Source: Actinomycetes bacterium (lineage in GTDB: Bacteria > Actinomycetota > Actinomycetes > Actinomycetales > Cellulomonadaceae). Taken from it: a stretch of DNA of 28,974 nt. The translations under genes and the position numbers were made by a program. The stretch covers positions 1 to 28,974 of the forward strand of contig JAEYUL010000111.1 in assembly GCA_023432565.1 (NCBI GenBank), given 5' to 3'. The notes under the pieces were generated by a model, which was not told the DNA's origin, made no database searches, and worked only from the letters and a program-made list of their open reading frames with translations. Below are positions 7,851 through 15,316 of this stretch, piece after piece (position 1 is the first letter of the stretch; each line of letters begins with the position of its first letter).

Positions 7851-7887
7851 TGCATGCCCCGTCCGCTCTGGGCGGACGGGGCATGCA
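7851..7887 (-). terminator. Perfect 16-bp hairpin, terminator of the Ig-like protein gene
   Basis: TGCATGCCCCGTCCGC (7851-7866), five-base loop, GCGGACGGGGCATGCA (7872-7887). It lies 18 bases beyond the stop of the minus-strand gene. Being symmetric, it can also block plus-strand read-through from acpS. Confidence 0.85.
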
Positions 7888-7905
7888 CCGTGCTGCCCGG
7901 TGGTG

Positions 7906-9309
7906 CTACTTGGCGACGGTGGCGGTGCTCGCGGAGCGCACGTTGCCGCTGGTGTAGCCGGTCCTCTTGGCGGTGACGCGCACGGCGATCTTCTTGCCGG
8001 CGTCGGCCTTGGTCAGCACGTAGGTCGACGCGGTGGCGCCGGTGATGTCCTTGCCGTCACGCAGCCAGCGGTAGGAGTAGGTCAGGCCGGACAGGTTCCA
8101 GGTGCCACGGCTCGCGGAGAGCTTCTTGCCGACCTTGGCGGTACCGGTGATCTTCGGCAGGGAGGTGGCCTTGGGGGCGGCCCCGGCCTTGACCGTGGCG
8201 GTCTGCGCCGAGGACCTCACGGCGTAGCCGTAGCCCGGCGTGGCGGGCTTGAGGGTGGTGCGCACCGAGATCTTGGTGCCGTGGTCGGCGCTGCGCACCG
8301 TGTAGGTCGAGCCGGTCGCGCCGGAGATGGTCTTGCCGTTGCGCAGCCACTGGTAGGAGACCGTGCCGGCCATCGAGAACGTGCCCGCCTTGGCGGTCAG
8401 CTTCTTGCCGACCTGCACCGTGCCCGAGATCGTCGGGGCCGTCTTGGCCGTCGCCCCCATGACGTGGACGTCGACCTTGGCCGCGCCACCCAGGAAGGTC
8501 CCCGCGGCCGACAGCGTCCTCGTCACGGACCGGTTCACACCGCCGTAGAAGTACGCGTCGTCGAGGCTCGGGGCCGAGTCGCTCGCGACCGGGATCGCCA
8601 GTGTGTAGCTGACACCCGCGACGAGCCCGGACGTGGGCATGTCCAGGCGCACGGGGGCCTGCGACGACGCGGCTGCTGCGGCGGCGGCGAAGACTCCGCC
8701 CGCGCTCGCCGTGCGGGCGCTGGCCTTGAACGACGGCAGGGCCCCGAGGGGCGTGCCGGGCGACGAGGCGGGCAGCGTACGGTTGCCGGCATTGGCGACG
8801 ACGCGGCCGGTGTCCGGCTCGATGACGACGAACTCAGCCGGGTTCCAGGCTGGGTACCGGTCCGCCGGGAGCACGATGCCAATATCGGTGACGGGAGCGG
8901 CGAGGCGGGCCGTCATCGTGATCGCCGACGTGCCCGTCGGGACGAGAGCAGCCTCAGAGGCGGTGGGCACGACCTTGCCCGAGGCGTAGTAGCCCCAGCT
9001 GACGGTGCCGCTCCCGTCGTAGATGCTCACCTGGTACGACGTGCCGGACGTCAGCCCCGACAGCTCGAACGTGCCGTCCTCTGCGACGGTGCTGACGCTC
9101 TCGGCGTCGTAGTACCTCTGCTCCGGCGTCCATGCCACCACGGAGATCGAGCCGTACTCGGCGCCGGACGGGAGCTTGACGGTGCCGCTGATCGTGCCGG
9201 TGGCGGCCGCCGCGGGCACGGCGCTGATGACTGTGGCGGCGAGCACGGCGGCGAGCGTCGTGGCGGCGGCGAGCAGTCGCCTCGGAGCACGTACGGAGAG
9301 CGAGGTCAT
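7906..9309 (-). CDS. Secreted protein with carboxypeptidase-regulatory-like and two Ig-like domains
   Basis: The protein has 467 residues from the ATG at 9309, which has a good AAAGGA ribosome site. Residues 1-36 are a signal peptide (Arg-rich start, Ala/Val-rich core, AAAA cleavage region). Next comes a beta-rich GTISGTVKLPSG domain of the carboxypeptidase-regulatory/CNA-B type, then a middle region of unknown fold with a Pro/Ala/Ser stretch. Two homologous Ig-like repeats (about 292-384 and 385-467) share VGKKL, YQWLR/YRWLR-DGK, GATxSTY and D-x-G-x-K-I-x-V-R. Such repeats are common accessory modules of actinobacterial extracellular enzymes, but no catalytic domain is visible. There is no LPxTG or terminal membrane helix, so it is probably released or non-covalently wall-bound. 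Adhesion or carbohydrate contact is inference. Confidence 0.85.
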   Translation of the reverse strand: MTSLSVRAPRRLLAAATTLAAVLAATVISAVPAAAATGTISGTVKLPSGAEYGSISVVAWTPEQRYYDAESVSTVAEDGTFELSGLTSGTSYQVSIYDGSGTVSWGYYASGKVVPTASEAALVPTGTSAITMTARLAAPVTDIGIVLPADRYPAWNPAEFVVIEPDTGRVVANAGNRTLPASSPGTPLGALPSFKASARTASAGGVFAAAAAAASSQAPVRLDMPTSGLVAGVSYTLAIPVASDSAPSLDDAYFYGGVNRSVTRTLSAAGTFLGGAAKVDVHVMGATAKTAPTISGTVQVGKKLTAKAGTFSMAGTVSYQWLRNGKTISGATGSTYTVRSADHGTKISVRTTLKPATPGYGYAVRSSAQTATVKAGAAPKATSLPKITGTAKVGKKLSASRGTWNLSGLTYSYRWLRDGKDITGATASTYVLTKADAGKKIAVRVTAKRTGYTSGNVRSASTATVAK

Positions 9310-9348
9310 GCGGGTCCTTTGGTCGGTGGTCGGGCGTGCGCGTGGGGC

Positions 9349-9436
9349 ACAACTCGGGCACATCGCCCCGGGCGAGGATGGTGCACATCGGTGACCTGCA
9401 GGGTTTGCTGTCACTCAGACGGGTATCCCGAGTTGT
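9349..9436 (-). promoter_or_regulatory. Structured leader upstream of the Ig-like protein gene
   Basis: On the minus strand, ACAACTCGGG (9436-9427) is perfectly complementary to CCCGAGTTGT (9358-9349), closing 68 bases. Inside are GTGAC/GTCAC arms around a GCAAACC-containing loop, and a TCGCC/GGCGA hairpin, giving a possible three-way junction about 40 bases before the ATG. It does not match a riboswitch class I can name. The rest of 9310-9501 shows no gene. Confidence 0.4.
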
Positions 9437-9501
9437 CGGCAATGCCGTGAGCAGCGGCCGCAGGCGCCCAGAGACCACCCGTTCGGCCCAGTTCGACGGT
9501 C

Positions 9502-11700
9502 CTAGCGGGCCGTGAGCCGCGCCTGCTCCTCGGCGACGATCGCGCGGGCCAGGTGCGGTGCCGAGACGTCGACCGCGGCTGCGGCCGCCTCCGTCAGCGC
9601 CGACTCGCGCACGTACGCGTCGAACACGCCGCGCTTGGTCTCGAGCGTCTCGAGCAGGCGCTGGTCCACGGAGTCCTCGACGATCAGCCGGTGCACCCGC
9701 ACGGTCCGCACCTGACCCATGCGGTGGGTGCGGGCGATCGCCTGGGCCTCGAGCGCGGGTGAGACCTGAGGCTCGCACAGCACGACGACGGAGGCGGCCT
9801 GGATGTTGAGGCCGACCCCACCGGCACGCACCTGCGCGACCAGCACGGCACCGCCCGGTGCCGCGCTGAACTCGTCGACGAGACGCTGGCGCCCGGCCGC
9901 CGACGTGGAGCCGGTGAGCGGTCCGAACGTGGTCGTCGTCCGCGACAGCGCGGTGTGCACGACGTCCAGCACGTCGCGGAACCACGAGAACACCACGACC
10001 TTGTCCCCGTTCGCGCCCGCCTCCGCGCAGATCTCGAGGAGCCGCTCGAGCTTGGCGCTCTCACGCGGGTCGGCCGAGGTGAACGCCGCGCGGCGCATCG
10101 CCGGGAAGCTCCCCGCCTCGACCGCGGCGCGGTAGGCGGCGCCGTCGACCGGACCGAACTCCTCCCACTCGTCGACCTGGACGAGCGGCGGGAGCTCGCT
10201 CAGCACGTCGTCGAGGTTGCGGCGCAGGTAGACGGGCGCGACCGCGGACCGGAACGCGTCCGCTCCGGCCGCTCCGGCGCCCGGGGGGATCGTGTCCGCG
10301 AGCTCGGGCCGCAGGTAGCGCACGAGCGAGCAGAACTCGTCGACGGTGTGCTCCATGGGCGTGCCGGTCAGGAACAGCACCCGCTCGGCGCGCTGCGCGA
10401 CGCGGGCCACGGCCTGGCTGCGCAGCGCGTCGGGGTTCTTCACGAAGTGGGCCTCGTCGACGACCAGCATCGCGGGGTGCACGTCGGCCAGCGTGAGCCG
10501 GCGCAGCGTGCTGAACGTGGTGACGGCCACCCCGCCGTGGGCGGCCCAGTGCGCCGCGGCGTCGTCGCGGTGCTCGCCGTGCAGCAGCACCGCCGTCAGG
10601 GCGCTGTGGGTCGCGATCTCGCGCACCCAGTTGTGGACGACGGACGCGGGGGCGACGACGAGCACGTGGGTCGCGCCGCGGGCCACCAGGTGCGCCGCGG
10701 CGGCGATCGCCTGCACGGTCTTGCCGAGCCCCATCTCGTCGCCGATGATCGCGCGGCGCTGCACGAGCGCGAACCGCGCGCCGAACGCCTGGTAGCCACG
10801 CAGCGAGGCGCGCAGGAGCGACTCGTCGAGGTGCTGCGCCTCGATGCGCTCGACGATCTGCGCCGGCATGAACCCGGTGGCCGCCGCGACGTCCTCGCGC
10901 AGGTCGACCAGCGGGGCGAGCAGCGCGTAGTACGTCGCTGAGCGCCGCTCGAAGTCCGCCCAGGCCGCGGGTGCCGGCACCACGTGGCGGACGGTCTCCG
11001 CGATGCGCGCGGCGGCGCCGGCGAGGTCGGCCGACCGTGCCCACCGCACCAGGTCGGTCAGGTGCGCGACCGCCTCGTCGGCGGCCGTCTTGCGGGCACC
11101 CCCGATGAACAGGCGACGCAGCGGGCCCGCGGCCGCGGGTGCCGCGGTGAGGCTCGCGAGCGCTGTGTCGTCGACGAACCGCCGGGCCTGGGGGACGAGC
11201 GCCTCGTCGTCGGCGGCCACGGACTCCCACGTCCGCACCGCGCGCAGCAGCTCGGTCGCGAGCCGGTCCGACGGGTCGACGTCGATGCGCAGCCGGACGC
11301 TCTCGCGCGCGGCGCGCGCGATCTGCTCGGCCGCGGCCACGATCCTCGCGGCGGACTGCGGCCCGATCCCGGGCGCGGCCTGCAGGCCGTGCGTGCCGGC
11401 GCGCAGGACGTCGGCGACCGTGCGCACGCCGTGAGCGGCCAGACCGTCGAGGGAGAGCCGCCCCTCGGTCACGTCGCGCACGCGTTCGACCGGGACCCGC
11501 GCGAGGTCGGCCTGCGCCCGGCGCGCCCGCATCGCCTCGAAGGCGCTCACCACGGCCCGCCGCGCGCCGTCCACGTCGGCGACGAGCGTCGCCGCCGACG
11601 CGGCCTGTGCCCGTGCCTGCTCGAGCAGCGCGAGCACCTCGGCGCGGTCGGCCCGTGCTGGGCGCCCCGCGTCGTGCAGCACCGTGTCCTGGGGGTTCAC
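9502..11700 (-). CDS. SNF2-family DNA-dependent ATPase/helicase with N-terminal HhH
   Basis: The protein has 732 residues. The N-terminal third is helical and contains a helix-hairpin-helix DNA-binding stretch (LQAAPGIGPQSAARIVAAAE, about 105-125). The ATPase core has Walker A DEMGLGKTVQAI (Lys about 327), VVAPASVVHNW (Ia), the DEAH box (about 415-418) followed by FVKNP, LTGTPMEH (III), VVFSWFRDVLD (IV), AQVRAGGVGLNIQAAS (V) and QAIARTHRMGQVRTV (VI). All of these are SNF2-type. Such enzymes translocate on duplex DNA and remodel DNA-protein complexes or forks. The compact length and absence of an HSA domain suggest a HARP/SMARCAL1-like class, which is inference. GTG overlaps the HNH stop as GTGA, so the two proteins are translationally coupled. 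The true substrate is unknown. Confidence 0.9.
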   Translation of the reverse strand: MNPQDTVLHDAGRPARADRAEVLALLEQARAQAASAATLVADVDGARRAVVSAFEAMRARRAQADLARVPVERVRDVTEGRLSLDGLAAHGVRTVADVLRAGTHGLQAAPGIGPQSAARIVAAAEQIARAARESVRLRIDVDPSDRLATELLRAVRTWESVAADDEALVPQARRFVDDTALASLTAAPAAAGPLRRLFIGGARKTAADEAVAHLTDLVRWARSADLAGAAARIAETVRHVVPAPAAWADFERRSATYYALLAPLVDLREDVAAATGFMPAQIVERIEAQHLDESLLRASLRGYQAFGARFALVQRRAIIGDEMGLGKTVQAIAAAAHLVARGATHVLVVAPASVVHNWVREIATHSALTAVLLHGEHRDDAAAHWAAHGGVAVTTFSTLRRLTLADVHPAMLVVDEAHFVKNPDALRSQAVARVAQRAERVLFLTGTPMEHTVDEFCSLVRYLRPELADTIPPGAGAAGADAFRSAVAPVYLRRNLDDVLSELPPLVQVDEWEEFGPVDGAAYRAAVEAGSFPAMRRAAFTSADPRESAKLERLLEICAEAGANGDKVVVFSWFRDVLDVVHTALSRTTTTFGPLTGSTSAAGRQRLVDEFSAAPGGAVLVAQVRAGGVGLNIQAASVVVLCEPQVSPALEAQAIARTHRMGQVRTVRVHRLIVEDSVDQRLLETLETKRGVFDAYVRESALTEAAAAAVDVSAPHLARAIVAEEQARLTAR

Positions 11701-12194
11701 GGGATGTGGACCTCACCGCCCGGAGCCTCGTCGTCGGGCACCGGTGCGAGGGGGTGCACCGCCTCGTCGTGACCCTGTCCCGCCGCCTCGGAACCGGGCT
11801 CGGGCTCGAGATCGGGATCGGGCTCGGACCCGCCGCCCCGCGGCTCGGCACGGACCAGGTCGGCGGCGATCGCCCTGTGCCGCAGCAGGAATGCGGCCTC
11901 GTCCAGGCGCTTGACGCGCAGCCAGTGCGTGACCTCCTGGTGGCACTTGCTGGCGTTGCACGAGCGGCACGCGGGCACGACGTTCTCGAGCGTGTAGCGC
12001 CCGCCGCGGGACAGCGGCAGCACGCAGTCCTTCTGCAGCGGGACGTCCTGCGCGCCGCAGTACGCGCACCCGGACCACGCTGCGCGCAGCGCTCCCCACT
12101 GGGCGGGCGTGAGGTCGTTGTCCGCGCGTGCCATCCGGGTGCTGCGCCGACGTGCGTACCGCGCCGCTGCGGCCCGGCTGCGCACCTTCTTCAC
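11697..12194 (-). CDS. Small HNH-type endonuclease-like protein
   Basis: The protein has 165 residues from a GTG. The basic N-terminus (residues 1-25, Arg/Lys-rich) is likely DNA-binding. The HNH zinc fold follows: CAYCG, then LPLSRGGRYTLENVVPACRSCNASKC, with two CxxC pairs for zinc. The residue that is usually the first catalytic His (DHxxPLSxGG) is Cys here (DCVLPLSRGG), confirmed by codon TGC. The central Asn and a later His (KCHQEVTHW) remain. The last ~55 residues are acidic, Pro-rich and probably disordered. It lies directly upstream of and coupled to the SNF2 gene. A TAGCCT box six bases before the GTG suggests a leaderless start. Nuclease activity is uncertain given the Cys. Confidence 0.82.
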   Translation of the reverse strand: MKKVRSRAAAARYARRRSTRMARADNDLTPAQWGALRAAWSGCAYCGAQDVPLQKDCVLPLSRGGRYTLENVVPACRSCNASKCHQEVTHWLRVKRLDEAAFLLRHRAIAADLVRAEPRGGGSEPDPDLEPEPGSEAAGQGHDEAVHPLAPVPDDEAPGGEVHIP

Positions 12195-12200
12195 GCGGGC

Positions 12201-12206
12201 AGGCTA
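12201..12206 (-). promoter_or_regulatory. -10 box of the HNH-SNF2 operon (leaderless)
   Basis: On the minus strand TAGCCT is followed by six bases and the GTG of the HNH gene. It lies in the 44-base gap after the luciferase-like gene, so the pair can be transcribed independently of it. Confidence 0.5.
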
Positions 12207-12238
12207 GCCCCCCGCAGACCCGCCGTCGGGCAGGCGCG

Positions 12239-13225
12239 TCAGCGCAGCTCGGGGATCACCTGGCTCTCGAAGAGCTCGATGCTCGAGCGGTCGTAGGCCG
12301 CGTCCGCGAAGTACGCGATCGCGTACTCGAGCCCGAGTCCTGCCAGCTCCTGGAGCTTGCCGACCACCTGCTCGGGCGTCCCCACGAGCGGGCCGCGGCG
12401 CAGGTCCTCCGCGGTGCTCGCCGCCTTGTCCGGCACCGTCAGGGACAGGTGCTCCTCGATCCAGGCGAACTTGTCGTCGACGTCCGCCTCGGTCTCGCCG
12501 ATCACCACGTTGTAGTTGGCCGACCGGGTGATCTCACCGGGGTCGCGGCCGATGGCTGCGCAGTGCTCGGCCAGCACCGCCGACTTGTGCGCGAACCCCT
12601 CAGGAGTGCCGTCGAAGTTGGTGTACTGCGCGTGCTCGGCAGCGATGCGCAGCGTCTTGCGCTCACCGCCGCCCGCGATCCACAGGGGTGGGCCGTCGAC
12701 CTGCAGCGGCAGCGGCGACAGCTGCGCGCCCGCGACCGTGTAGTGCGCGCCGTCGAACGTCGCGACGCCGTTGGTCCACAGCTGCTTCATGATCTGCACG
12801 CCCTCGTCGAGCATCGCGATCCGCTCGCCCGCGCTCGGGAAGCCGTACCCGTAGGCGAGCCACTCGTGCTCGTACCAGCCTGCGCCGATGCCCATCTCGA
12901 CGCGCCCGCCCGAGTCGACGTCGGCGGTCGTCGCGACCTTGGCCAGGTACGCCGGGTTGCGGTACCCCATGCACGTGCACATCTGGCCGAGCCGCACGCG
13001 CGAGGTGATCGCGGCGAACGCGTTCATCAGGCTCCACGCCTCGTGGGTCGCCTCGCCGTTCGGCTCGGGCACCGCGTGCAAGTGGTCGTAGACCCAGATC
13101 GACTCGAACGCCTCGCCCTCGTCGGCGTGCCGGACGAGGTCGCGCATCACCGCCCAGTGCTCGCGCGGGTCGATGCCGGTCAGGTCCTGGCGCCAGCCCT
13201 GCGGGATGAAGAGTCCGAATCGCAT
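12239..13225 (-). CDS. LLM-class, probably F420-dependent oxidoreductase
   Basis: The protein has 328 residues from the ATG at 13225. It begins MRFGLFIPQGW, followed by FESIWVYDHLH, the RVRLGQMCTCMGYRNPAYLAK segment, and GRVEMGIGAGWYEHEW. These are luciferase-like monooxygenase (TIM-barrel) marks, closest to the actinobacterial group annotated as F420-dependent. Later come PPLWIAGGGERKTLRIAAEHA and GTPEQVVGKLQELAGLGLEY. The substrate cannot be read from sequence. An upstream in-frame GTG at 13234 is less likely because it lies inside the TAACGT box that places transcription start at the ATG. It is unrelated in function to the flanking genes as far as can be seen. Confidence 0.88.
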   Translation of the reverse strand: MRFGLFIPQGWRQDLTGIDPREHWAVMRDLVRHADEGEAFESIWVYDHLHAVPEPNGEATHEAWSLMNAFAAITSRVRLGQMCTCMGYRNPAYLAKVATTADVDSGGRVEMGIGAGWYEHEWLAYGYGFPSAGERIAMLDEGVQIMKQLWTNGVATFDGAHYTVAGAQLSPLPLQVDGPPLWIAGGGERKTLRIAAEHAQYTNFDGTPEGFAHKSAVLAEHCAAIGRDPGEITRSANYNVVIGETEADVDDKFAWIEEHLSLTVPDKAASTAEDLRRGPLVGTPEQVVGKLQELAGLGLEYAIAYFADAAYDRSSIELFESQVIPELR

Positions 13226-13232
13226 GGTCGGC

Positions 13233-13238
13233 ACGTTA
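13233..13238 (-). promoter_or_regulatory. -10 box of the luciferase-like gene (leaderless)
   Basis: On the minus strand TAACGT is seven bases before the ATG. It overlaps the alternative GTG at 13234, which supports the ATG start. Confidence 0.55.
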
Positions 13239-13327
13239 CCGCCGGGCGCGGCACCGGACAGGCCGAGGGGCCCGGCGGGGTCGTCGCGAGCGGACCGGGG
13301 CCGGCGGGCGGACGCGGCGTCGGCCGC

Positions 13328-13759
13328 TCAGGCCGGGAAGGACTCGCCGAGCCGGACGACGAGCGAGGCGATGCCGGTACCCAGCGCACCCGCGCCGGCG
13401 ACGCCCGCGAACACCAGCGTGAGCACGGCGCGCGTCGTGCGGCCCTGCCGCCGGGGCGTGACATCCGTCGGGTTGGTGGGGTCGACCCACACGCTGCCGT
13501 CGAACGTGTAGGGCACGCCCGGAGCCCGCACGAGCCAGACGAACAGCTGCGTCCTGAGCGGGCGGCCGTGCGGGTCGGGGTACTCGACATCGACGAACGT
13601 GCCCGGCCCGACGTACGTGCTCGCGAGCTCACGCGCCGGGACCCGGACCCGGTGCACGCGCCGCGCAGCCCCGAGTGCGCGGAACCCCACGACGGCCAGG
13701 ACGACCGCGAGCACGAGGCAGACGGCACAGATGACGACCAGGACGGACGAGACGGGCAT
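13328..13759 (-). CDS. DUF3592-like membrane protein
   Basis: The protein has 143 residues. An N-terminal hydrophobic helix (about 4-28) and a second one (about 108-133, LTLVFAGVAGAGALGTGIASLV) flank a soluble beta-rich middle. The middle contains PGTFVDVEYPDPHGRPLRTQLFV and SVWVDPTNPTDVT, the pattern of the DUF3592 family, whose function is not established. Both ends are probably in the membrane with the middle domain on one side. It starts at an ATG with TACGGT seven bases upstream and shares a 60-base divergent control region with the NAD(P)HX repair gene. The family call rests on architecture and the DP-NP-D motif. Confidence 0.7.
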   Translation of the reverse strand: MPVSSVLVVICAVCLVLAVVLAVVGFRALGAARRVHRVRVPARELASTYVGPGTFVDVEYPDPHGRPLRTQLFVWLVRAPGVPYTFDGSVWVDPTNPTDVTPRRQGRTTRAVLTLVFAGVAGAGALGTGIASLVVRLGESFPA

Positions 13760-13766
13760 GTCGCCC

Positions 13767-13772
13767 ACCGTA
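13767..13772 (-). promoter_or_regulatory. -10 box of the DUF3592-like gene (leaderless)
   Basis: On the minus strand TACGGT is seven bases before the ATG at 13759. Confidence 0.55.
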
Positions 13773-13806
13773 GAGGCACTCGGTGGTGCAGCGACGGCGT
13801 CCGGGC

Positions 13807-13812
13807 GAGGAT
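13807..13812 (+). promoter_or_regulatory. Candidate -10 of nnr (leaderless)
   Basis: GAGGAT is seven bases before the GTG at 13820. Only the second A and last T match, so it is weak, but the spacing equals that of the stronger boxes in the window. It overlaps the competing ATG at 13811. Confidence 0.35.
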
Positions 13813-13819
13813 GGACACC

Positions 13820-15316
13820 GTGCTGCTGTCCTGGACGTCCGCGCAGGTCCGCGCCGCCGAGGAGCCGCTGCTCGCGGCCGGCGTGCCGCTCATGCACCGT
13901 GCGGCCTTCGCGCTGGCCGGCGCGGCGGCGCGCGCACTGCGCGAACGTCGCGGGCGGGTCGTCGGCGGGCGCGTGGTGCTGCTCGTCGGTCCGGGCAACA
14001 ACGGGGGGGACGCCCTGCACGCGGGCGCCTTCCTGCGGCGCCGTGGGGCCGACGTCGAGGCGCTGGCGCTCGCTCCTCGCGTGCACGCCGAAGGGCGGGC
14101 GGCGCTGCTCGCCGAGGGCGGTCGTCTGCACCAGGTGGACGACGTCGCGCAGGCCGTCGCGCGTGCGCGCCGCGCCGACGTGGTCGTCGACGGGATCCTG
14201 GGCATCGGCGCGCGGGGCGGCCTGGACGGGGTCGCCGCAGCGCTCGTGGCGGGGCTCGCGGACGAGGACGCCGAGGCGGCGGCCCGGCCGGTGGTCGTCG
14301 CGGCCGACACCCCGTCCGGCGTCGGCGTCGACGACGGCACCGTGAGCGGCCCGGTGCTGCCCGCCGACGTGACCGTCACGTTCGGAGGCGCCAAGCCCGG
14401 CCTGCTGCTGCCACCGGCGGCCGCGCTCGCGGGCCGCCTCGAGGTGGTCGAGCTCGGCCTGGCTCTGCCCGCGCGGCCGGCCGTCGCACGCCTCGACACG
14501 CGTGACGTGGCCGCGTTGTGGCCGGTCCCGGCGCCCGACGCGCACAAGTACTCCCGCGGCGTCGTCGGCGTCGTGGCCGGCGCACGCCGCTACCCGGGCG
14601 CGGCGGTGCTCGCGACGTCCGCCGCGGTGCTCGCCGGCGTGGGCATGGTGCGCTACCTGGGGGACGTCGGCGACCTCGTCGTCGCGCGTCGGCCCGAGGT
14701 GGTGGTCGGCCCCGGACGCGTGCAGGCCTGGGTGTTCGGGCCGGGGGTCTCGCCGGACGACACCGCGCAGCGCCGACGCATCGAGCACGCCTTCGAGGGT
14801 GTGCTGCAGCGCGACGAGCCCGCCGTCGTCGACGCAGGCGCGCTCGAGTTCCTGCCTTCGCGCGTGCCTGCGCACGTGGTCCTCACACCGCACGCGGGCG
14901 AGCTCGCGCGGCTGCTCACCTCCCGTGGCCATCGGGCCGCCCGCCCCGACGTGGAGCGTGAGCCTGTCGCCTCCGCACGCCTGGCGCACGAGCTCACCGG
15001 CGCGACCGTGCTGCTCAAGGGGGGCGTGACCGTGGTCGTGGGGACGGGTGGCGCGACGTACGCGCAGGCCGACGCGCCCGCCTGGCTCGCGACCGCCGGC
15101 TCGGGGGACGTGCTCGCCGGGCTGCTGGGGGCGATGCTCGCGGGTCGTGCCGACGACGTGCCCGACGACCCCGCGCTGGTCGCGGCGCTCGCGGCGGCTG
15201 CCGCCGTGGTGCACGGCCGCGCGGCGTGGACGTCGAACCCGGACGGTCCGGTGACCGCACGCGGCGTCGCTCTCGCGCTGCCCGAGACGGTCCGTGCGCT
15301 CCTGGCGCAGGCATGA
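13820..15316 (+). CDS. nnr: Bifunctional NAD(P)H-hydrate epimerase / ADP-dependent (S)-NAD(P)H-hydrate dehydratase
   Basis: The protein has 498 residues from GTG 13820 (or 501 from ATG 13811). It repairs hydrated NADH and NADPH: the N-terminal YjeF_N domain epimerises R to S forms and the C-terminal ribokinase-like domain dehydrates the S form. The epimerase half shows SWTSAQVRAAE, LLVGPGNNGGDALHAG and VVVAADTPSGVGVDDG. The dehydratase half shows DAHKYSRGVVGVVAG, LTPHAGELARLL, LLKGGVTVVVG and TAGSGDVLAGLLGAML, including the catalytic Asp. The GTG is preferred because the family usually begins only a few residues before the WTxxQVRxAE motif. The stop overlaps the next ATG by four bases. It heads the nnr-kinase pair just upstream of alr. 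Confidence 0.93.
   Translation: MLLSWTSAQVRAAEEPLLAAGVPLMHRAAFALAGAAARALRERRGRVVGGRVVLLVGPGNNGGDALHAGAFLRRRGADVEALALAPRVHAEGRAALLAEGGRLHQVDDVAQAVARARRADVVVDGILGIGARGGLDGVAAALVAGLADEDAEAAARPVVVAADTPSGVGVDDGTVSGPVLPADVTVTFGGAKPGLLLPPAAALAGRLEVVELGLALPARPAVARLDTRDVAALWPVPAPDAHKYSRGVVGVVAGARRYPGAAVLATSAAVLAGVGMVRYLGDVGDLVVARRPEVVVGPGRVQAWVFGPGVSPDDTAQRRRIEHAFEGVLQRDEPAVVDAGALEFLPSRVPAHVVLTPHAGELARLLTSRGHRAARPDVEREPVASARLAHELTGATVLLKGGVTVVVGTGGATYAQADAPAWLATAGSGDVLAGLLGAMLAGRADDVPDDPALVAALAAAAAVVHGRAAWTSNPDGPVTARGVALALPETVRALLAQA

Noticed and set aside
9349..9436. c-di-GMP-I riboswitch upstream of the Ig-like gene
   Set aside because: A GCAAACC loop is present, but the partner GACGCAAAGCC segment is missing, so the class cannot be claimed.
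7513..9450. Long plus-strand open frame opposite the Ig-like protein
   Set aside because: Gly/Arg-rich translation with no domain; the minus-strand product has a signal peptide, ribosome site and repeats.
12128..13810. Plus-strand in-frame extension upstream of nnr
   Set aside because: It runs antisense to the luciferase-like and DUF3592-like genes; the YjeF_N domain starts only at 13820.
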